NCBI RefSeq assembly: GCF_000730285.1
Contig: NZ_CP007174.1
Location: forward strand, 2,542,001 to 2,606,000
From: Candidatus Nitrososphaera evergladensis SR1
Lineage (GTDB): Archaea; Thermoproteota; Nitrososphaeria; Nitrososphaerales; Nitrososphaeraceae
Length of the DNA stretch: 64,000 nucleotides
Direction: 5' to 3'
A program made the translations under genes and the position numbers. Shown piece by piece: positions 8,189 to 16,846 of the stretch. The notes under the pieces were generated by a model. It saw only the letters and a list, made by a program, of their open reading frames with translations, did not search any database and was not told the origin of the DNA. Positions within the stretch are counted from its first letter, which is position 1. Each line of letters starts with the position of its first letter.

Positions 8189-8893
8189 TAGTGAATATAC
8201 GATACGTTACCTGATTAATAACACTGTCTAACTGGAATTCTAGTTCTTCCTTCTCAGCTAAAAGTCCTTTACTCTGAAACTCTTCATGATCAGAATCTGG
8301 TCGCCACCACCAACAAAACAATTCCTACGTAAAGTATTGCGCTCATCCGGATGAGAAAGTTCTGAACTCTCATGTCAGTAGTCCCCCCTTTTCTTCTCAA
8401 ATTCAAGAGTCATCCACTTGCACACTAGTATAGGCGAGCAAGCGCTTAACAGTCTTGTCTTCAAGTATGGCCTCTTTCTGGCAAGTATTGCTTCTTATCT
8501 GCATTGAGATCGTAACGAGGCAGCGTAGACTCTCTCGTACAATCTAGCTGCATGTAAACGCATCGCTAGGGCTCATGTCTAACGAGAATTTCCCTCTAGG
8601 ATCCAGTCATGTCGCCATTCTTCTGCGCCATCGTTCTATAGGGTAATATTTTGCAAAAAACGGCTCCTTGACGAACACGAGTCTTTCGTACTCGTTTGTC
8701 ATTGTTATCCCTGACAAACGGCAATGTCCACGACGGCCATGAAATTCGTCAAACAGAGAACGACGAGCAGAGAGCTTTCGTGCAGGCGCTATGCTTTTCC
8801 ATTCAAGTCTCAGGAAGAAGAATCAAGGAGCAGTCATTTTGATTTACAACGATTCCCAATTAGCATCGCTCCAGAAGGGAGGCAAGAGCAGGA
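8189..8893. other. intergenic region, 700 bases, no gene supported
   Basis: The divergent promoter region between the sialidase-fold gene and the deacetylase-like gene. Apart from the TATA box at 8210-8219 and the inverted repeats at 8677-8720, I see nothing. The plus-strand frame starting at 8791 runs out of phase into the deacetylase gene and is rejected. Confidence 0.5.
8677..8720. repeat. two overlapping, mutually exclusive inverted repeats
   Basis: ACGAGT (8677-8682) can pair with ACTCGT (8690-8695). CGTTTGTC (8693-8700) can pair perfectly with GACAAACG (8713-8720) across a 12-base loop. The arms share bases 8693-8695, so only one stem can form fully at a time. They lie about 175 bases before the deacetylase-like start and could be an operator or a leader switch; role unknown. 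Confidence 0.35.
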
Positions 8894-10234
8894 TTGACAT
8901 CCCACTCGTTTCCCATTGGCGCTCCCTCATCCGCAGAACGAAGAAAGACAGCGAATGTTGTCTTGTCTGTAATACTGGCAAGCATCATTATCATTACAGC
9001 TTCCGTGTTTTTAGTACCGGCGGCCGAAAGTGCACGCGCGGCAAGTACGGAGTGCAATTGTGTCATTTTCCGCCTTGATGACGTTCAGGATTCGTGGATA
9101 CACGACGTGCAGGCAAAAGTGCTTGACGCCTTCATCAGCAGCGACACCAAACTTACCCCCGGCATAATCATGAATTTCTATGGGTCGGATTCTGTTGTCG
9201 TCGACAAGATATCGCAGGGAAAAGATGCAGGCCTCTTTGAACTGGCGCTTCACGGCTGGAACCACGTTGACTATGCACAACTTTCACTTGCTGAACAAGA
9301 ACAGACGCTTGCCGATGCAAACACAAAACTCCAGAAAATTAATGGCCAAAAATCAAACATATTCATAACACCGTACAACTCTGCCGACGCTGACACGCTT
9401 GCGGCCATGAAGGACACTGGCCTGACAATTCTGTCTGCAGACCTGTATGCTGACGGTTCACCGCCATTTCTGGCAGTCACCTATCCTGCGGCGGATCCTA
9501 GCGGCATAGTCAGCATACCTTACACGGTCTACTACGTAGACGAGGACAAGCCATCCGGACAAAATGCCAAGACTGCCGACCAACTGTACGCAGAGATAAA
9601 CGACAGCATTGAAGCTCACGGCTACGCGGTGGTAATGCTGCACCCTCCTGACTTTGCAAAGCACGACGACAATAATGGGCAGGCGCTAAATGCCGTCAAC
9701 CAGAGTCAGATAAACACCTTGCAGACTCTCATTGACAAAATAAAGGCCGACGGCAAGACGATAACCAGTTACAATGAACTGGTTTCCATGACAGACAATT
9801 CCGACCAGTCAGCGGATGCGCCGTCGACGTCAATTAGTAATGTGTCTCTGCACTCTGGCAGCGCTGGCGCGTCTGGCAGCCGGCAGTTGATGAACACCCC
9901 TTCCTCAACTGACCCGATCTCCGGGCCAAATACCATAAAGCCACAGATTAAAATAACCTCGCTAACAGCCATCCCAAGCGTTACCGAAGGCTCGAAGGTA
10001 AAGGTATCAGGAACCGCAAGTGATGACATAGCGATCTCCAAAGTCGAAGTCAGGGCAACTTTGCCTGATGGCTCTGCCGGCACCACATATGTCAGCGCAG
10101 CATTGACCGGCGACGGAGAAGAATGGTCATTCGATCTTCCTCTTGCAGATCCGGCATTTACAAAGGTAGTGGCAAGGGCGACAGATGCATCAGGCAACCA
10201 GCAGTGGGCGGTGGTATCTCTTCCGACGGCATGA
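8894..10234 (+). CDS. membrane-anchored polysaccharide deacetylase-like protein (NodB/DUF2334 fold)
   Basis: 446 residues from a TTG start. A transmembrane or signal helix at about 22-44 (NVVLSVILASIIIITASVFLV) places the rest outside the cell. The NodB-like barrel shows RLDDVQDSW (metal-binding Asp pair), ALHGWNHVDY (His-x-x-x-His metal motif), ITPYNSAD and VVMLHPPDF near its end. After a Ser/Gly linker (about 310-350) an Ig-like beta domain follows (ITSLTAIPSVTEGSKVKVSG... KVVARATDASGN). Likely substrate is an extracellular glycan; no mature substrate is known for this archaeal subgroup. Confidence 0.8.
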   Translation: MTSHSFPIGAPSSAERRKTANVVLSVILASIIIITASVFLVPAAESARAASTECNCVIFRLDDVQDSWIHDVQAKVLDAFISSDTKLTPGIIMNFYGSDSVVVDKISQGKDAGLFELALHGWNHVDYAQLSLAEQEQTLADANTKLQKINGQKSNIFITPYNSADADTLAAMKDTGLTILSADLYADGSPPFLAVTYPAADPSGIVSIPYTVYYVDEDKPSGQNAKTADQLYAEINDSIEAHGYAVVMLHPPDFAKHDDNNGQALNAVNQSQINTLQTLIDKIKADGKTITSYNELVSMTDNSDQSADAPSTSISNVSLHSGSAGASGSRQLMNTPSSTDPISGPNTIKPQIKITSLTAIPSVTEGSKVKVSGTASDDIAISKVEVRATLPDGSAGTTYVSAALTGDGEEWSFDLPLADPAFTKVVARATDASGNQQWAVVSLPTA

Positions 10235-10607
10235 GGCCAATAGCGACACGCAAATGTTGGTCAAGGCTTAGACTTGCATGATATAGCAGTAAATGAAAAT
10301 TCGCCGCACAAGAGCTTCAAAGAGCATATGGGATTTTGCAGTCCCATCTCCATAATCTCCTTCCCTTCTTTACGAATGCAAAAATACAAAATAGCTAGAT
10401 GCTTGGCGTTGAACCCCCTAAACATGGAAAGACTCAACCCTGCTGTCCCCACTTACGTTATGAGTTCAGATAGCAGCGCGGCATGTACAAGCAATACATC
10501 GATGATCATCTGAGAGAAGATCAGAGAATGCAGCATTACGTCCTATTAACGCGGTTGAGTGGCAGGAAAAAATCTTTTCATGCTTTTGAATTTAGCATTT
10601 TTTTCGT
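10235..10607. other. convergent intergenic region, nothing recognised
   Basis: Lies between the deacetylase-like gene and the 3' end of the TerC gene. Short T-rich tracts near 10590-10612 may end transcription. Small frames here have no protein character. Confidence 0.4.
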
Positions 10608-11642
10608 TCATTTTTCAAGATCGTGCGATTTAGCCAGCTGCTGGGAGGACTGCTCCTTCTTTGCCCGAATAACGGACAAAACAAGGGCCCCGCCGAGTAT
10701 CGCCGCAATAACTGCAAGTGAAGCGACAACAGGAATATGAAAGACCTCAGAAAGCACCATCTTGACGCCTATGAACAGAAGTAGGGCAACCAATGCAGGC
10801 TTGAGATATCGGAACTTTTCCATCATCCCGGCAAGCAGGAAGTATAGACTGCGAAGTCCAAGGATTGCAAATATGTTCGAGGTTATGACTAGGAACTGGT
10901 CGGTTGTGATTGCAAGCACGGCGGGAATGGAGTCGATTGCAAATACAAGGTCGGTTACCTCGATGATAACAAGCGCTACAAGTAACGCAGTCGCGTAGAG
11001 GGTGCCATTTATCCTTGCAAGGAACTTGCCGCCGTGCAACTCGGTCGAGACAGGTAAAATCCTTCTCAGCATCCTGACGGCAATATTCTTTTCGACTTCA
11101 ATCTTTTTCTCCTTCTTTTGGAGCATCATCCTCGCCGCTGTGAGGACGAGCATGCCTCCAAAGAGATAGACCATCCAGTGAAACGTCTCAAGCAGAGATG
11201 CCCCTACAACTATCAACGGAATTCTCATCGCGATTGCACTCAATATGCCCGCTGAAAGAACCCGGTGCTGGAAAGCATGGGGAATGCCAAGAGACGAAAA
11301 TATCAGGAGGAAAACGAACATGTTGTCAACACTTAGAGACTTTTCAACGGCATAACCTGTTACAAATTCGAGCATCTTGTCGTAGCCCATCTCTATGAGT
11401 ATAATTACAGCAAAGATAGCAGCAAGCCCTATCCAAACAATAGTCCAGATTAGCCCTTGACGAAACGCGCCTGTCTGATGATGAGATGAAGGAGGAGGAT
11501 GATGATTATCATGTTCAGCAATAGGGGAGGAAGAGGTAGCTGCCGTTTGTCCCCGGCCAAGAACAGTTCTTCTTAGAGCGCCCAGAATTCCAAGGTCGAC
11601 GGCAAGAGCAGCTCCGACAAATACGCCGAATAAAATCCACAT
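10608..11642 (-). CDS. TerC family integral membrane protein
   Basis: Polytopic protein with about nine membrane helices. The TerC/Alx hallmarks are visible: acidic residues inside helices in ALAVDLGILG, EKSLSVDNMFVF and TDLVFAIDSIPAVLAI. A charged loop (KKEKKIEVEKN) and the helix FRYLKPALVALLLFIGVKM also fit. TerC/Alx proteins are linked to manganese or other metal export and to metalation of secreted proteins. The start is taken at ATG 11642 (MWILFGVFVG); an upstream in-frame ATG at 11726 would add 28 mostly polar residues. It lies among membrane and surface genes of the accessory region. Confidence 0.88.
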   Translation of the reverse strand: MWILFGVFVGAALAVDLGILGALRRTVLGRGQTAATSSSPIAEHDNHHPPPSSHHQTGAFRQGLIWTIVWIGLAAIFAVIILIEMGYDKMLEFVTGYAVEKSLSVDNMFVFLLIFSSLGIPHAFQHRVLSAGILSAIAMRIPLIVVGASLLETFHWMVYLFGGMLVLTAARMMLQKKEKKIEVEKNIAVRMLRRILPVSTELHGGKFLARINGTLYATALLVALVIIEVTDLVFAIDSIPAVLAITTDQFLVITSNIFAILGLRSLYFLLAGMMEKFRYLKPALVALLLFIGVKMVLSEVFHIPVVASLAVIAAILGGALVLSVIRAKKEQSSQQLAKSHDLEK

Positions 11643-11782
11643 CACATATCCGTCTTCAAACAACCGCTCTTTCAATACTGGCTTGACAGAGAGGAGTATT
11701 TTGCCTACACGTCCACTCTGCAACACAATGTAAACAAGAATTCTAAATATTCAAAAAGACACAAAAGAATTAGCACAAAACC

Positions 11783-11941
11783 ATGGAAGATATCATAAGC
11801 GGCGGTAACAACAACAGGAGCAATGGTGTATCGTGCCCTTACTGTCAGTCAAAGTTTGCAACAAGCGAAGAGATGTCAAAGCACGTTGACAGGATGCACC
11901 ACGGGTCGGGCCTGCTTGAAGGCGATTCTCGCAGGTGGTAA
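11783..11941 (+). CDS. C2H2 zinc-finger mini-protein (52 aa)
   Basis: MEDIISGGNNNRSNGVSCPY... A single C2H2 finger, CPYCQSKFATSEEMSKHVDRMH: C-x2-C, 12 residues, H-x4-H. Flanked by short disordered ends (GDSRRW). TATA-like CTAAATATTC at 11742-11751 fits a short leader. Such one-finger proteins are numerous in Nitrososphaera-type genomes (two more occur here at 27424 and 50243); they probably bind DNA or proteins, targets unknown. Confidence 0.75.
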   Translation: MEDIISGGNNNRSNGVSCPYCQSKFATSEEMSKHVDRMHHGSGLLEGDSRRW

Positions 11942-12023
11942 ATGAAAAAACAATAACAATCATCGTCACAACCACCGACTTTTCGTTCCTTTTTTTGTTT
12001 CCCAAGGAGAATCTTTTAATCGG

Positions 12024-12611
12024 TTGGAACCCAAACCTCTAGTGCTTCCATACTTGAACAAAAGCACCGCTAATGATCATGATGTAAAGAAAAAGGAGAG
12101 GACAGAAACCATAACATTCAGGCTCCCATCTGCGCTTATAGACGAACTGCGTACTGACGCAGAGTTGGAAGGTGTAAGCCTCAACAACTATGCGGCAAAG
12201 ATATTCTCAAACCACGTGCAATGGGAAAGGTACGAGAGGAAAGTAGGCCTCTTGCCTATGACAGAAGCGTTTCTGAAAGAAACGCTAGGTCAGTTGACAG
12301 ACGAGCAGGTCATAAATCTCGCACAAAAGATAGAGAAGCAAAAGTTCAAGAATATTTTGGCATTTATGAAGGACAGCCATGACGTTGCAGATTTTGTAGA
12401 ACTCATAAGGACATGGCTGAACGTGTCATGGATGCAGCAGAACGTAGAACTCCGCAACGGCACTTATCAATTCAAGATTCAACACAACCTGGGAAGCAAG
12501 TGGTCGCTTTATGTAAAGACACTCATTGCAGAGCTGGCGCAGGATGTTTTGGGCAAAAAGGCAGTCATCAAAACTATGGCCGAGACGATATCTTTTTCAT
12601 TTCCAGAATAG
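12024..12611 (+). CDS. ribbon-helix-helix regulator with C-terminal ligand-like domain (paralog A)
   Basis: 195 residues from a TTG start (no ATG until about residue 80). Residues about 27-70 (ETITFRLPSALIDELRTDAE... SLNNYAAKIFSNHVQWE) fit a ribbon-helix-helix DNA-binding domain with beta strand TITFRL. The C-terminal part ends with a signature shared with the gene at 23801: FKIQHNLGSKWSLYVKTLIAEL here, VIQHNMGENWSHYISRLIE there. Both also share the linker pattern (TDEQVINLAQ versus TKEQIDALAA). The two are clear paralogs 11 kb apart flanking the secreted-protein cluster. Target genes are unknown; autoregulation and control of the cluster are both possible. Confidence 0.72.
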   Translation: MEPKPLVLPYLNKSTANDHDVKKKERTETITFRLPSALIDELRTDAELEGVSLNNYAAKIFSNHVQWERYERKVGLLPMTEAFLKETLGQLTDEQVINLAQKIEKQKFKNILAFMKDSHDVADFVELIRTWLNVSWMQQNVELRNGTYQFKIQHNLGSKWSLYVKTLIAELAQDVLGKKAVIKTMAETISFSFPE

Positions 12612-12701
12612 CCGTCAGAAATACACGCTCACACACATTGCAACACATTGTGGACTTGCTGTTTAAGTAATTTTGCGTGTGTCATTTTTTATGAAAGAGA
12701 A

Positions 12702-13376
12702 ATGTCAGAAGCACACAATAGCATTGGAGCGACGGAGAACAATAACAGTCCAAAACATTTCATGGTACTGGATGCCATTTCAAGAGGCATGGATGATATC
12801 GGCAAAATAGCCAAGGTAACTAAACTTGACAAGGCCGAGGTTGAACTGGCGGTAAACGACCTTGCTGCTCAACGGCTAGTTTTGGCCTCTGCAAAGAAGA
12901 GGAGGCTTTTTGGGAGAAGGGCACTGCAGGTCTCTATAACAGAAACCGGTACAAGACTGCTTGAAGAAAAGAAAAGGCAGCTAGAGAGAAAAGCGATTGA
13001 CCTGCGGAATTCTTATCGCAATGGAGACAGACAGGCCACGCAGTCATTTATGGATGAAAATCGTGCATGGTTGCCAATGATGATATTTTCAGGCCTGATG
13101 AGCGCAGTCATGTTTGCATCCATCATGTCCTTTGCAGGAATGGCGATGAATCCTGCCGAGTCTGCCATGGCAGGCGATGCTGCAGCCACTGCGGCAAGTT
13201 CACAGGAAACTTCTGCGGATTCTGGCGCTGGCGAATCATCAAACGAAAGTGCAGACGGCGGGGGTGGCGCAGACTTTGGTACAATCAGTGATACAAACAG
13301 CAGTGATAGCGGCAGCAGCTCTGATGCAGGATTTGATGCCACAGGAGGAGACCTAGGCGGAGACATGGAATTTTAG
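12702..13376 (+). CDS. winged-helix protein with membrane helix and acidic Gly/Ser tail
   Basis: 224 residues from ATG 12702, placed about 30 bases after the TATA-like GTTTAAGTAA at 12661-12670. Residues 20-85 form a wHTH (HFMVLDAISRGMDDIGKIAK... LVLASAKKRRLFGRRALQVSITETGTRLLE). A basic helix follows (EEKKRQLERKAIDLRNSYR), then a hydrophobic segment (LPMMIFSGLMSAVMFASIMSFAG), then about 75 disordered residues rich in Ser, Gly, Asp and Glu ending DLGGDMEF. A membrane-tethered transcription regulator with an external or flexible acidic tail is the natural reading. Function unknown. Confidence 0.7.
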   Translation: MSEAHNSIGATENNNSPKHFMVLDAISRGMDDIGKIAKVTKLDKAEVELAVNDLAAQRLVLASAKKRRLFGRRALQVSITETGTRLLEEKKRQLERKAIDLRNSYRNGDRQATQSFMDENRAWLPMMIFSGLMSAVMFASIMSFAGMAMNPAESAMAGDAAATAASSQETSADSGAGESSNESADGGGGADFGTISDTNSSDSGSSSDAGFDATGGDLGGDMEF

Positions 13377-13450
13377 TTCATGTCTGCTTTTGCCATTACG
13401 CTGAAGATGGTCGTATAGTCTACTACTCCAAAGAAGAGAGGAAAAATAAA

Positions 13451-13894
13451 ATGGTACTTGAGAACTTGCCCACCGGCTATGAGATCGAGTTCCTGATCAA
13501 TCTTGGAATCTCGCTGGTAGCAGGTTTTGCCATAGGCGCGGAAAGAGAATCGAGGGGCAAGGCGGCTGGAATTAGCACGCATTGTCTTGTAATAGGAGGA
13601 GCGATGATCTTTACGTTTTTGTCCTCTGTAGTAGATCCTAATTCGTCATCCAGAATCGCAGCACAGGTGATATCTGGAATTGGTTTTCTAGGAGCAGGTC
13701 TTATCCTAAAGAGCGAAATAGACGGCAAGATTACCAACCTAACTACTGCAGCTGCTGTATGGTTTGCTGCTTCAATTGGGATGGCCATAGGATATGAATA
13801 CTACTTTCTTGCCGCTGTTGCAACAGCATTTGCCGTCGGAGTGCCGCGCATACCGCATATTTCGAAAATGATGAAGAAAGGCGAAGAGACATAG
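13451..13894 (+). CDS. MgtC/SapB family membrane protein
   Basis: 147 residues, about four to five helices. The family signature is clear: LVAGFAIGAERESRGKAAGISTH, GIGFLGAGLILK, and KITNLTTAAAVWFAASIGMAIG. MgtC-family proteins are linked to magnesium limitation and ATP synthase or polyamine control in bacteria; the cytoplasmic C-terminal ACT-like domain of MgtC itself is absent, as in the short SapB type. The gene stands alone between the wHTH gene and a broken SHOCT gene. Confidence 0.92.
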   Translation: MVLENLPTGYEIEFLINLGISLVAGFAIGAERESRGKAAGISTHCLVIGGAMIFTFLSSVVDPNSSSRIAAQVISGIGFLGAGLILKSEIDGKITNLTTAAAVWFAASIGMAIGYEYYFLAAVATAFAVGVPRIPHISKMMKKGEET

Positions 13895-13912
13895 CAGGTT
13901 TGGGTTTTTTTC

Positions 13913-14244
13913 TTAAATGCTTAAGAGTAATTGAATTTTGAACTTTTGAAATTCTTCTTCTGTCAACAGGCCTTGTTGCTTAAGGCTAGCCAATTTTTGA
14001 AGTTCCTGTAATGGATCCTTTTTGTCCTAGCTGGATGCTTGCGCTGCCTGTGTACCAAGTGCCTGTTAGACCCGGGCAACCTGTGCTTGCTAATCTGTTC
14101 TTGCTGCGCTTGTGCAGCCTGCATCGCTTCAAATTGCCTTCTAGCTGCATATCTCCCTACTACTGCAACGGTGGTCCCCTCACAATCATCGTGCCAAACA
14201 ATCCGATAATGCTAGTAGTAGTAGCCTACAGTTTTGTGTGTACG
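13913..14244 (-). pseudogene. SHOCT-domain membrane protein, decayed
   Basis: Read on the minus strand the 3' end encodes a perfect SHOCT tail: DPLQELQKLASLKQQ, GLLTEEEFQKFKIQLL, then stop at 13913-13915. Going upstream the same protein is broken: an in-frame TAG and TAA replace probable Gln codons (about 14021-14066), one frameshift lies near 14090 (MQAAQAQQEQISK is out of phase with the tail) and another in a GGGG run near 14175 (GLFGTMIVRG then TTVAVVGRYAARRQ). The reconstructed order GTxxRGTTVAVVGRxAARRQ-(Q/A-rich)-SHOCT is typical of small bacterial SHOCT proteins. Same direction as the HdeD gene just upstream of it. Confidence 0.75.
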
Positions 14245-14901
14245 TCATGATGATGACAAAGAGGGCATCCAAGCCTGTCCCCTGCCAGTGATTCCGGTAA
14301 CGACCAGCCTAATGCCATAAACCAAGAGTCCTACCCCAATCACAACCGCTGCTAGTGCTATTCCAAATGCTGGAGACGCAAGTATCATGATAGACAATGC
14401 AACTGCCAGTGCGCCTGCAATGACACTTAATGTTCTAGCACCCTTGCTTGGTCTGGGCATATTGATGTCGCCTGTTAATTCGTTTCTTCCCATGAGGCCT
14501 GCCACTATGCTAGCAAAACCGCTAAACATCAAGGCAACAGCTCCCAGTATTATCGCAAATACAGCGCTGCTAAGGGGGAACGCCATCATGAAGATTGAAA
14601 GTACTATTACCAATATTCCAAGGCCAATGTGAGCGCCGCGAGCTTGCTTGTATAGGAATATTCCTGCAATTACACTTTCAATGCCAATCAAGAGCAAGAC
14701 TATTGCTGCTACCGTAAAGACTGTTACAATCGTGATGACCGGATAAATGATTGCAGCCAACGATAGTACAATTGCGATAGCCCCTATTGCGATTTGCAGG
14801 GCTCTTACCCAAGAAGGCGATTTTACACCTGTGATTTTAGTTGCAGTCACACCTCTCTTTATGAGAGGAATAAAACTTAAAGTTATGCTAAGATTTTTCA
14901 T
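14245..14901 (-). CDS. HdeD family (DUF308) membrane protein
   Basis: 218 residues with six membrane helices arranged as three hairpins, each with the repeated motif of short hydrophobic helix pairs and Pro (IIYPVITIVTVFTVAAIVLL; MMAFPLSSAVFAIILGAVAL; ILASPAFGIALAAVVIGVG). This is the DUF308/HdeD pattern, linked in E. coli to acid resistance. A TATA-like CCTTAAAAATTG at 14910-14919 is only about 14 bases before ATG 14901, so translation may really start at the in-frame GTG 14850. A decayed SHOCT gene follows in the same direction. Confidence 0.88.
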   Translation of the reverse strand: MKNLSITLSFIPLIKRGVTATKITGVKSPSWVRALQIAIGAIAIVLSLAAIIYPVITIVTVFTVAAIVLLLIGIESVIAGIFLYKQARGAHIGLGILVIVLSIFMMAFPLSSAVFAIILGAVALMFSGFASIVAGLMGRNELTGDINMPRPSKGARTLSVIAGALAVALSIMILASPAFGIALAAVVIGVGLLVYGIRLVVTGITGRGQAWMPSLSSS

Positions 14902-15195
14902 CCCAATTTTTAAGGATACCAGTTACAAAATATGCTCATAGCAGAAATTTGTTAAATAATTTCTATTTATAAGAAGAATTATTATGTAATAGAGTATATA
15001 AATCGAACGTGCTTTCCGGATGCTAAATACACGGGTCCGAGTTGAATAAAAATGAGTTCTGGCACGAGGCTTTGAATAACTATTTGCGCGCCATGTCCAG
15101 CTGCCAAGATAAGGATGTCTATGCAAAGGCAGAATGCTAAATGCAGCTGGCTCGCCCCTGCTAAAAAGCGAGAACCTACAATAGACAGTGCCTTG

Positions 15196-15229
15196 CCCTA
15201 CCCGCCCCGGGCGGGGCTGGCCGGTAGGG
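15196..15229. repeat. GC-rich two-layer hairpin
   Basis: Outer arms CCCTACC (15196-15202) and GGTAGGG (15223-15229) pair over 7 bp; inside, CCCGC and GCGGG give a second stem. It stands out from AT-rich surroundings and is followed on the plus strand by AGTTTTATGGG, a weak T tract. Could be a terminator-like element or part of a structured RNA. Confidence 0.4.
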
Positions 15230-15263
15230 TAGTTTTATGGGGGTATTTGCTGTTTACACTTGC

Positions 15264-15291
15264 TCAGGCATGAATGAGTGCATATGCCTGA
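15264..15291. repeat. 8-bp inverted repeat
   Basis: TCAGGCAT (15264-15271) pairs with ATGCCTGA (15284-15291) across 12 bases. Its left arm overlaps the recurring word ACTTGCTCAGGC that also appears twice near 17.3-17.6 kb. Confidence 0.35.
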
Positions 15292-15453
15292 TACTTGATA
15301 TCTCATAGGGCACAATAATGACTTTGTGACCATTATCTGCCTCCTACAAGATATCTTGCCTCATTCCGGATTAACAGTCGGCGAAATTTTGTCAGCGCAG
15401 ATATACCGAAGCAAGAATCTCGCTTTCTGCTCGATAAAGCTGCTGCTAGTCCT

Positions 15454-16644
15454 TTAGTATCCTCCTTCAAAGTCCTCGCTGAACGTCAGGTCTTCGCACT
15501 TGTAGAAGGCGTTCTTGTACTCATAGTATACAGAGCCTTGGTAGTATTCGTCGCACTGGTACTCGTTGCCGTCCTCGTCAAAGTAGAACCGGCCTTCGTC
15601 GTCGTATTCATGATCCTTGAAGGGGTGGTCGAAGAAGATTAGCACATTGCCGTCATGGTGTTCGTAGTCAAAGTGCACGAAAAAGTCTGCACCCACAAAG
15701 TCCTTGAAGTAAAAGTGGTAGATGATTATCTTTACATTTTCATAGTAGGTAAAATCGTGCTTGTACTTGAAGAACTTTTTGTGATGGCTGCTGTAGTGCT
15801 CCCCTACGCGACCATCGTCATCATCGGCTTGGGCTCCTTCGTTGTCATGATGCTTGTACTTGTAATATTTTGGCCCCTGGTAATCCTTGCTGTCATCGTA
15901 CAGCTTTCTCTCGGGCTTGTTATGGTTGCTTCCATCTTGTTTGCTATCGTCGTTGCCGCCATTGTTGCTAGAGTTCTGCGGTTTATTGTCATCATTGCTT
16001 CCGCTGCCCTTGTCGCTGTTGTTCTCCAGCGGCGAGGTCGCGGTGGTGTTGTTATTATTATCTTTATTCTCCGGAGTCGTCGCGGTGGTGCCGTTGTTCT
16101 CCGGCGGGACAGTAGTTATCGTGTTGTTCTCTCCGGAATTCGTCGCGGTGGTGCCGTTTTCTGACGGGTTATTATTCGTCATGCTGTCGTTGGGAGCTGT
16201 CACAGTGTCGTCATTATTCTCTGGAGCAGTGGCGGTGGTGCCGTTATTCCCTTCAGGCGCTGCCGTTGTATCATCACTTTCTGATGGAGCAACCGTTGCA
16301 TTGTCGTTGTCGCCGGTGTCATTGTTTGCAGCACCGGAAAGGTCTGGAGTCGCAGCAGCCGTCTGATTTTCATTGTTTGCAATCGAAGGGTCAGAGGTTG
16401 GAGCTTGGTCGGGGGTAGTTGGACTCGTATCGTTGTTGTTGGCTACAGGAGGATTGTCGTTATCATTGTCGCCACCGCCGTCACCTTGTTCGCCTCCAGC
16501 ATCTACAGGAGGCGAGGTAATTGTCCCGTTCCCGGGATCGGCTGCAAACGTGGAAACTGGCATAAATGCGTATGCCGCAAGTGCAACGCCAACTATCAAT
16601 ATCGAAAGCGCCAGCGTCATGCTGTTCCTTGTTGTACTTGACAT
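15454..16644 (-). CDS. secreted Asn/Thr-rich protein with C-terminal two-Cys domain (cluster protein 1)
   Basis: 396 residues. The leader MSSTTRNSMTLALSILIVGV plus ALAAYAFMPVSTFAADP is a signal or anchor helix. Residues about 37-230 are low complexity with degenerate repeats of NNGTTAT-PEN type and very many N-x-T/S sequons, so heavy N-glycosylation is expected outside the cell. The C-terminal 110 residues are rich in Tyr, Phe, Asp, His and Lys and end in a domain with YFDEDGNEYQCDEYYQGSVYY and FYKCEDLTFSEDFE. That domain recurs in the proteins at 19508 and 20892. The promoter box at 16666-16686 is the shared cluster type. Function unknown; surface matrix or cation binding is inference. Confidence 0.85.
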   Translation of the reverse strand: MSSTTRNSMTLALSILIVGVALAAYAFMPVSTFAADPGNGTITSPPVDAGGEQGDGGGDNDNDNPPVANNNDTSPTTPDQAPTSDPSIANNENQTAAATPDLSGAANNDTGDNDNATVAPSESDDTTAAPEGNNGTTATAPENNDDTVTAPNDSMTNNNPSENGTTATNSGENNTITTVPPENNGTTATTPENKDNNNNTTATSPLENNSDKGSGSNDDNKPQNSSNNGGNDDSKQDGSNHNKPERKLYDDSKDYQGPKYYKYKHHDNEGAQADDDDGRVGEHYSSHHKKFFKYKHDFTYYENVKIIIYHFYFKDFVGADFFVHFDYEHHDGNVLIFFDHPFKDHEYDDEGRFYFDEDGNEYQCDEYYQGSVYYEYKNAFYKCEDLTFSEDFEGGY

Positions 16645-16665
16645 CAGCTCGCAAACAGATTCTTT

Positions 16666-16686
16666 GCTTTAAAGCCTTGAGCAGAA
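16666..16686 (-). promoter_or_regulatory. cluster promoter, copy 1
   Basis: Minus strand reads TTCTGCTCAAGGCTTTAAAGC. TTTAAA (16668-16673) is 26 bases before ATG 16644, the spacing of a leaderless archaeal TATA promoter. The TTCT-CTCAA-GC block directly upstream matches copies before the genes at 18618, 19508 and 20892. Confidence 0.6.
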
Positions 16687-16846
16687 TCCCTACATAAATT
16701 AACTATAAAGTGCAATTCTATTATTAAATCCTGCACAGTTTTACATATTCTATATTTTTGTAGCTGGATTATTGAATTGTAACATTGTCCCGTAATCTGT
16801 GAACATGACCAATCGTTTTCAATGAACCTGCGACATCGTATAAAGA

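Larger units (their letters stand above)
14902..15453. other. intergenic region with GC-rich hairpins, no gene seen
   Basis: AT-rich promoter DNA for the HdeD gene, then two separate inverted repeats (15196-15229 and 15264-15291, listed). The word ACTTGCTCAGGC at 15258-15269 recurs at 17292-17302 (one base shorter) and, inverted, at 17579-17590. No protein frame is supported. Confidence 0.45.

Noticed and set aside
14011-14250. Plus-strand frame over the SHOCT remnant
   Set aside because: Cys/Leu/Pro-rich mirror with no features; the minus strand carries a recognisable domain.
15655-16672. Val- or Leu-rich plus-strand frames over cluster protein 1
   Set aside because: Complement of Asn/Thr/Asp codons; no promoter and no conserved features.
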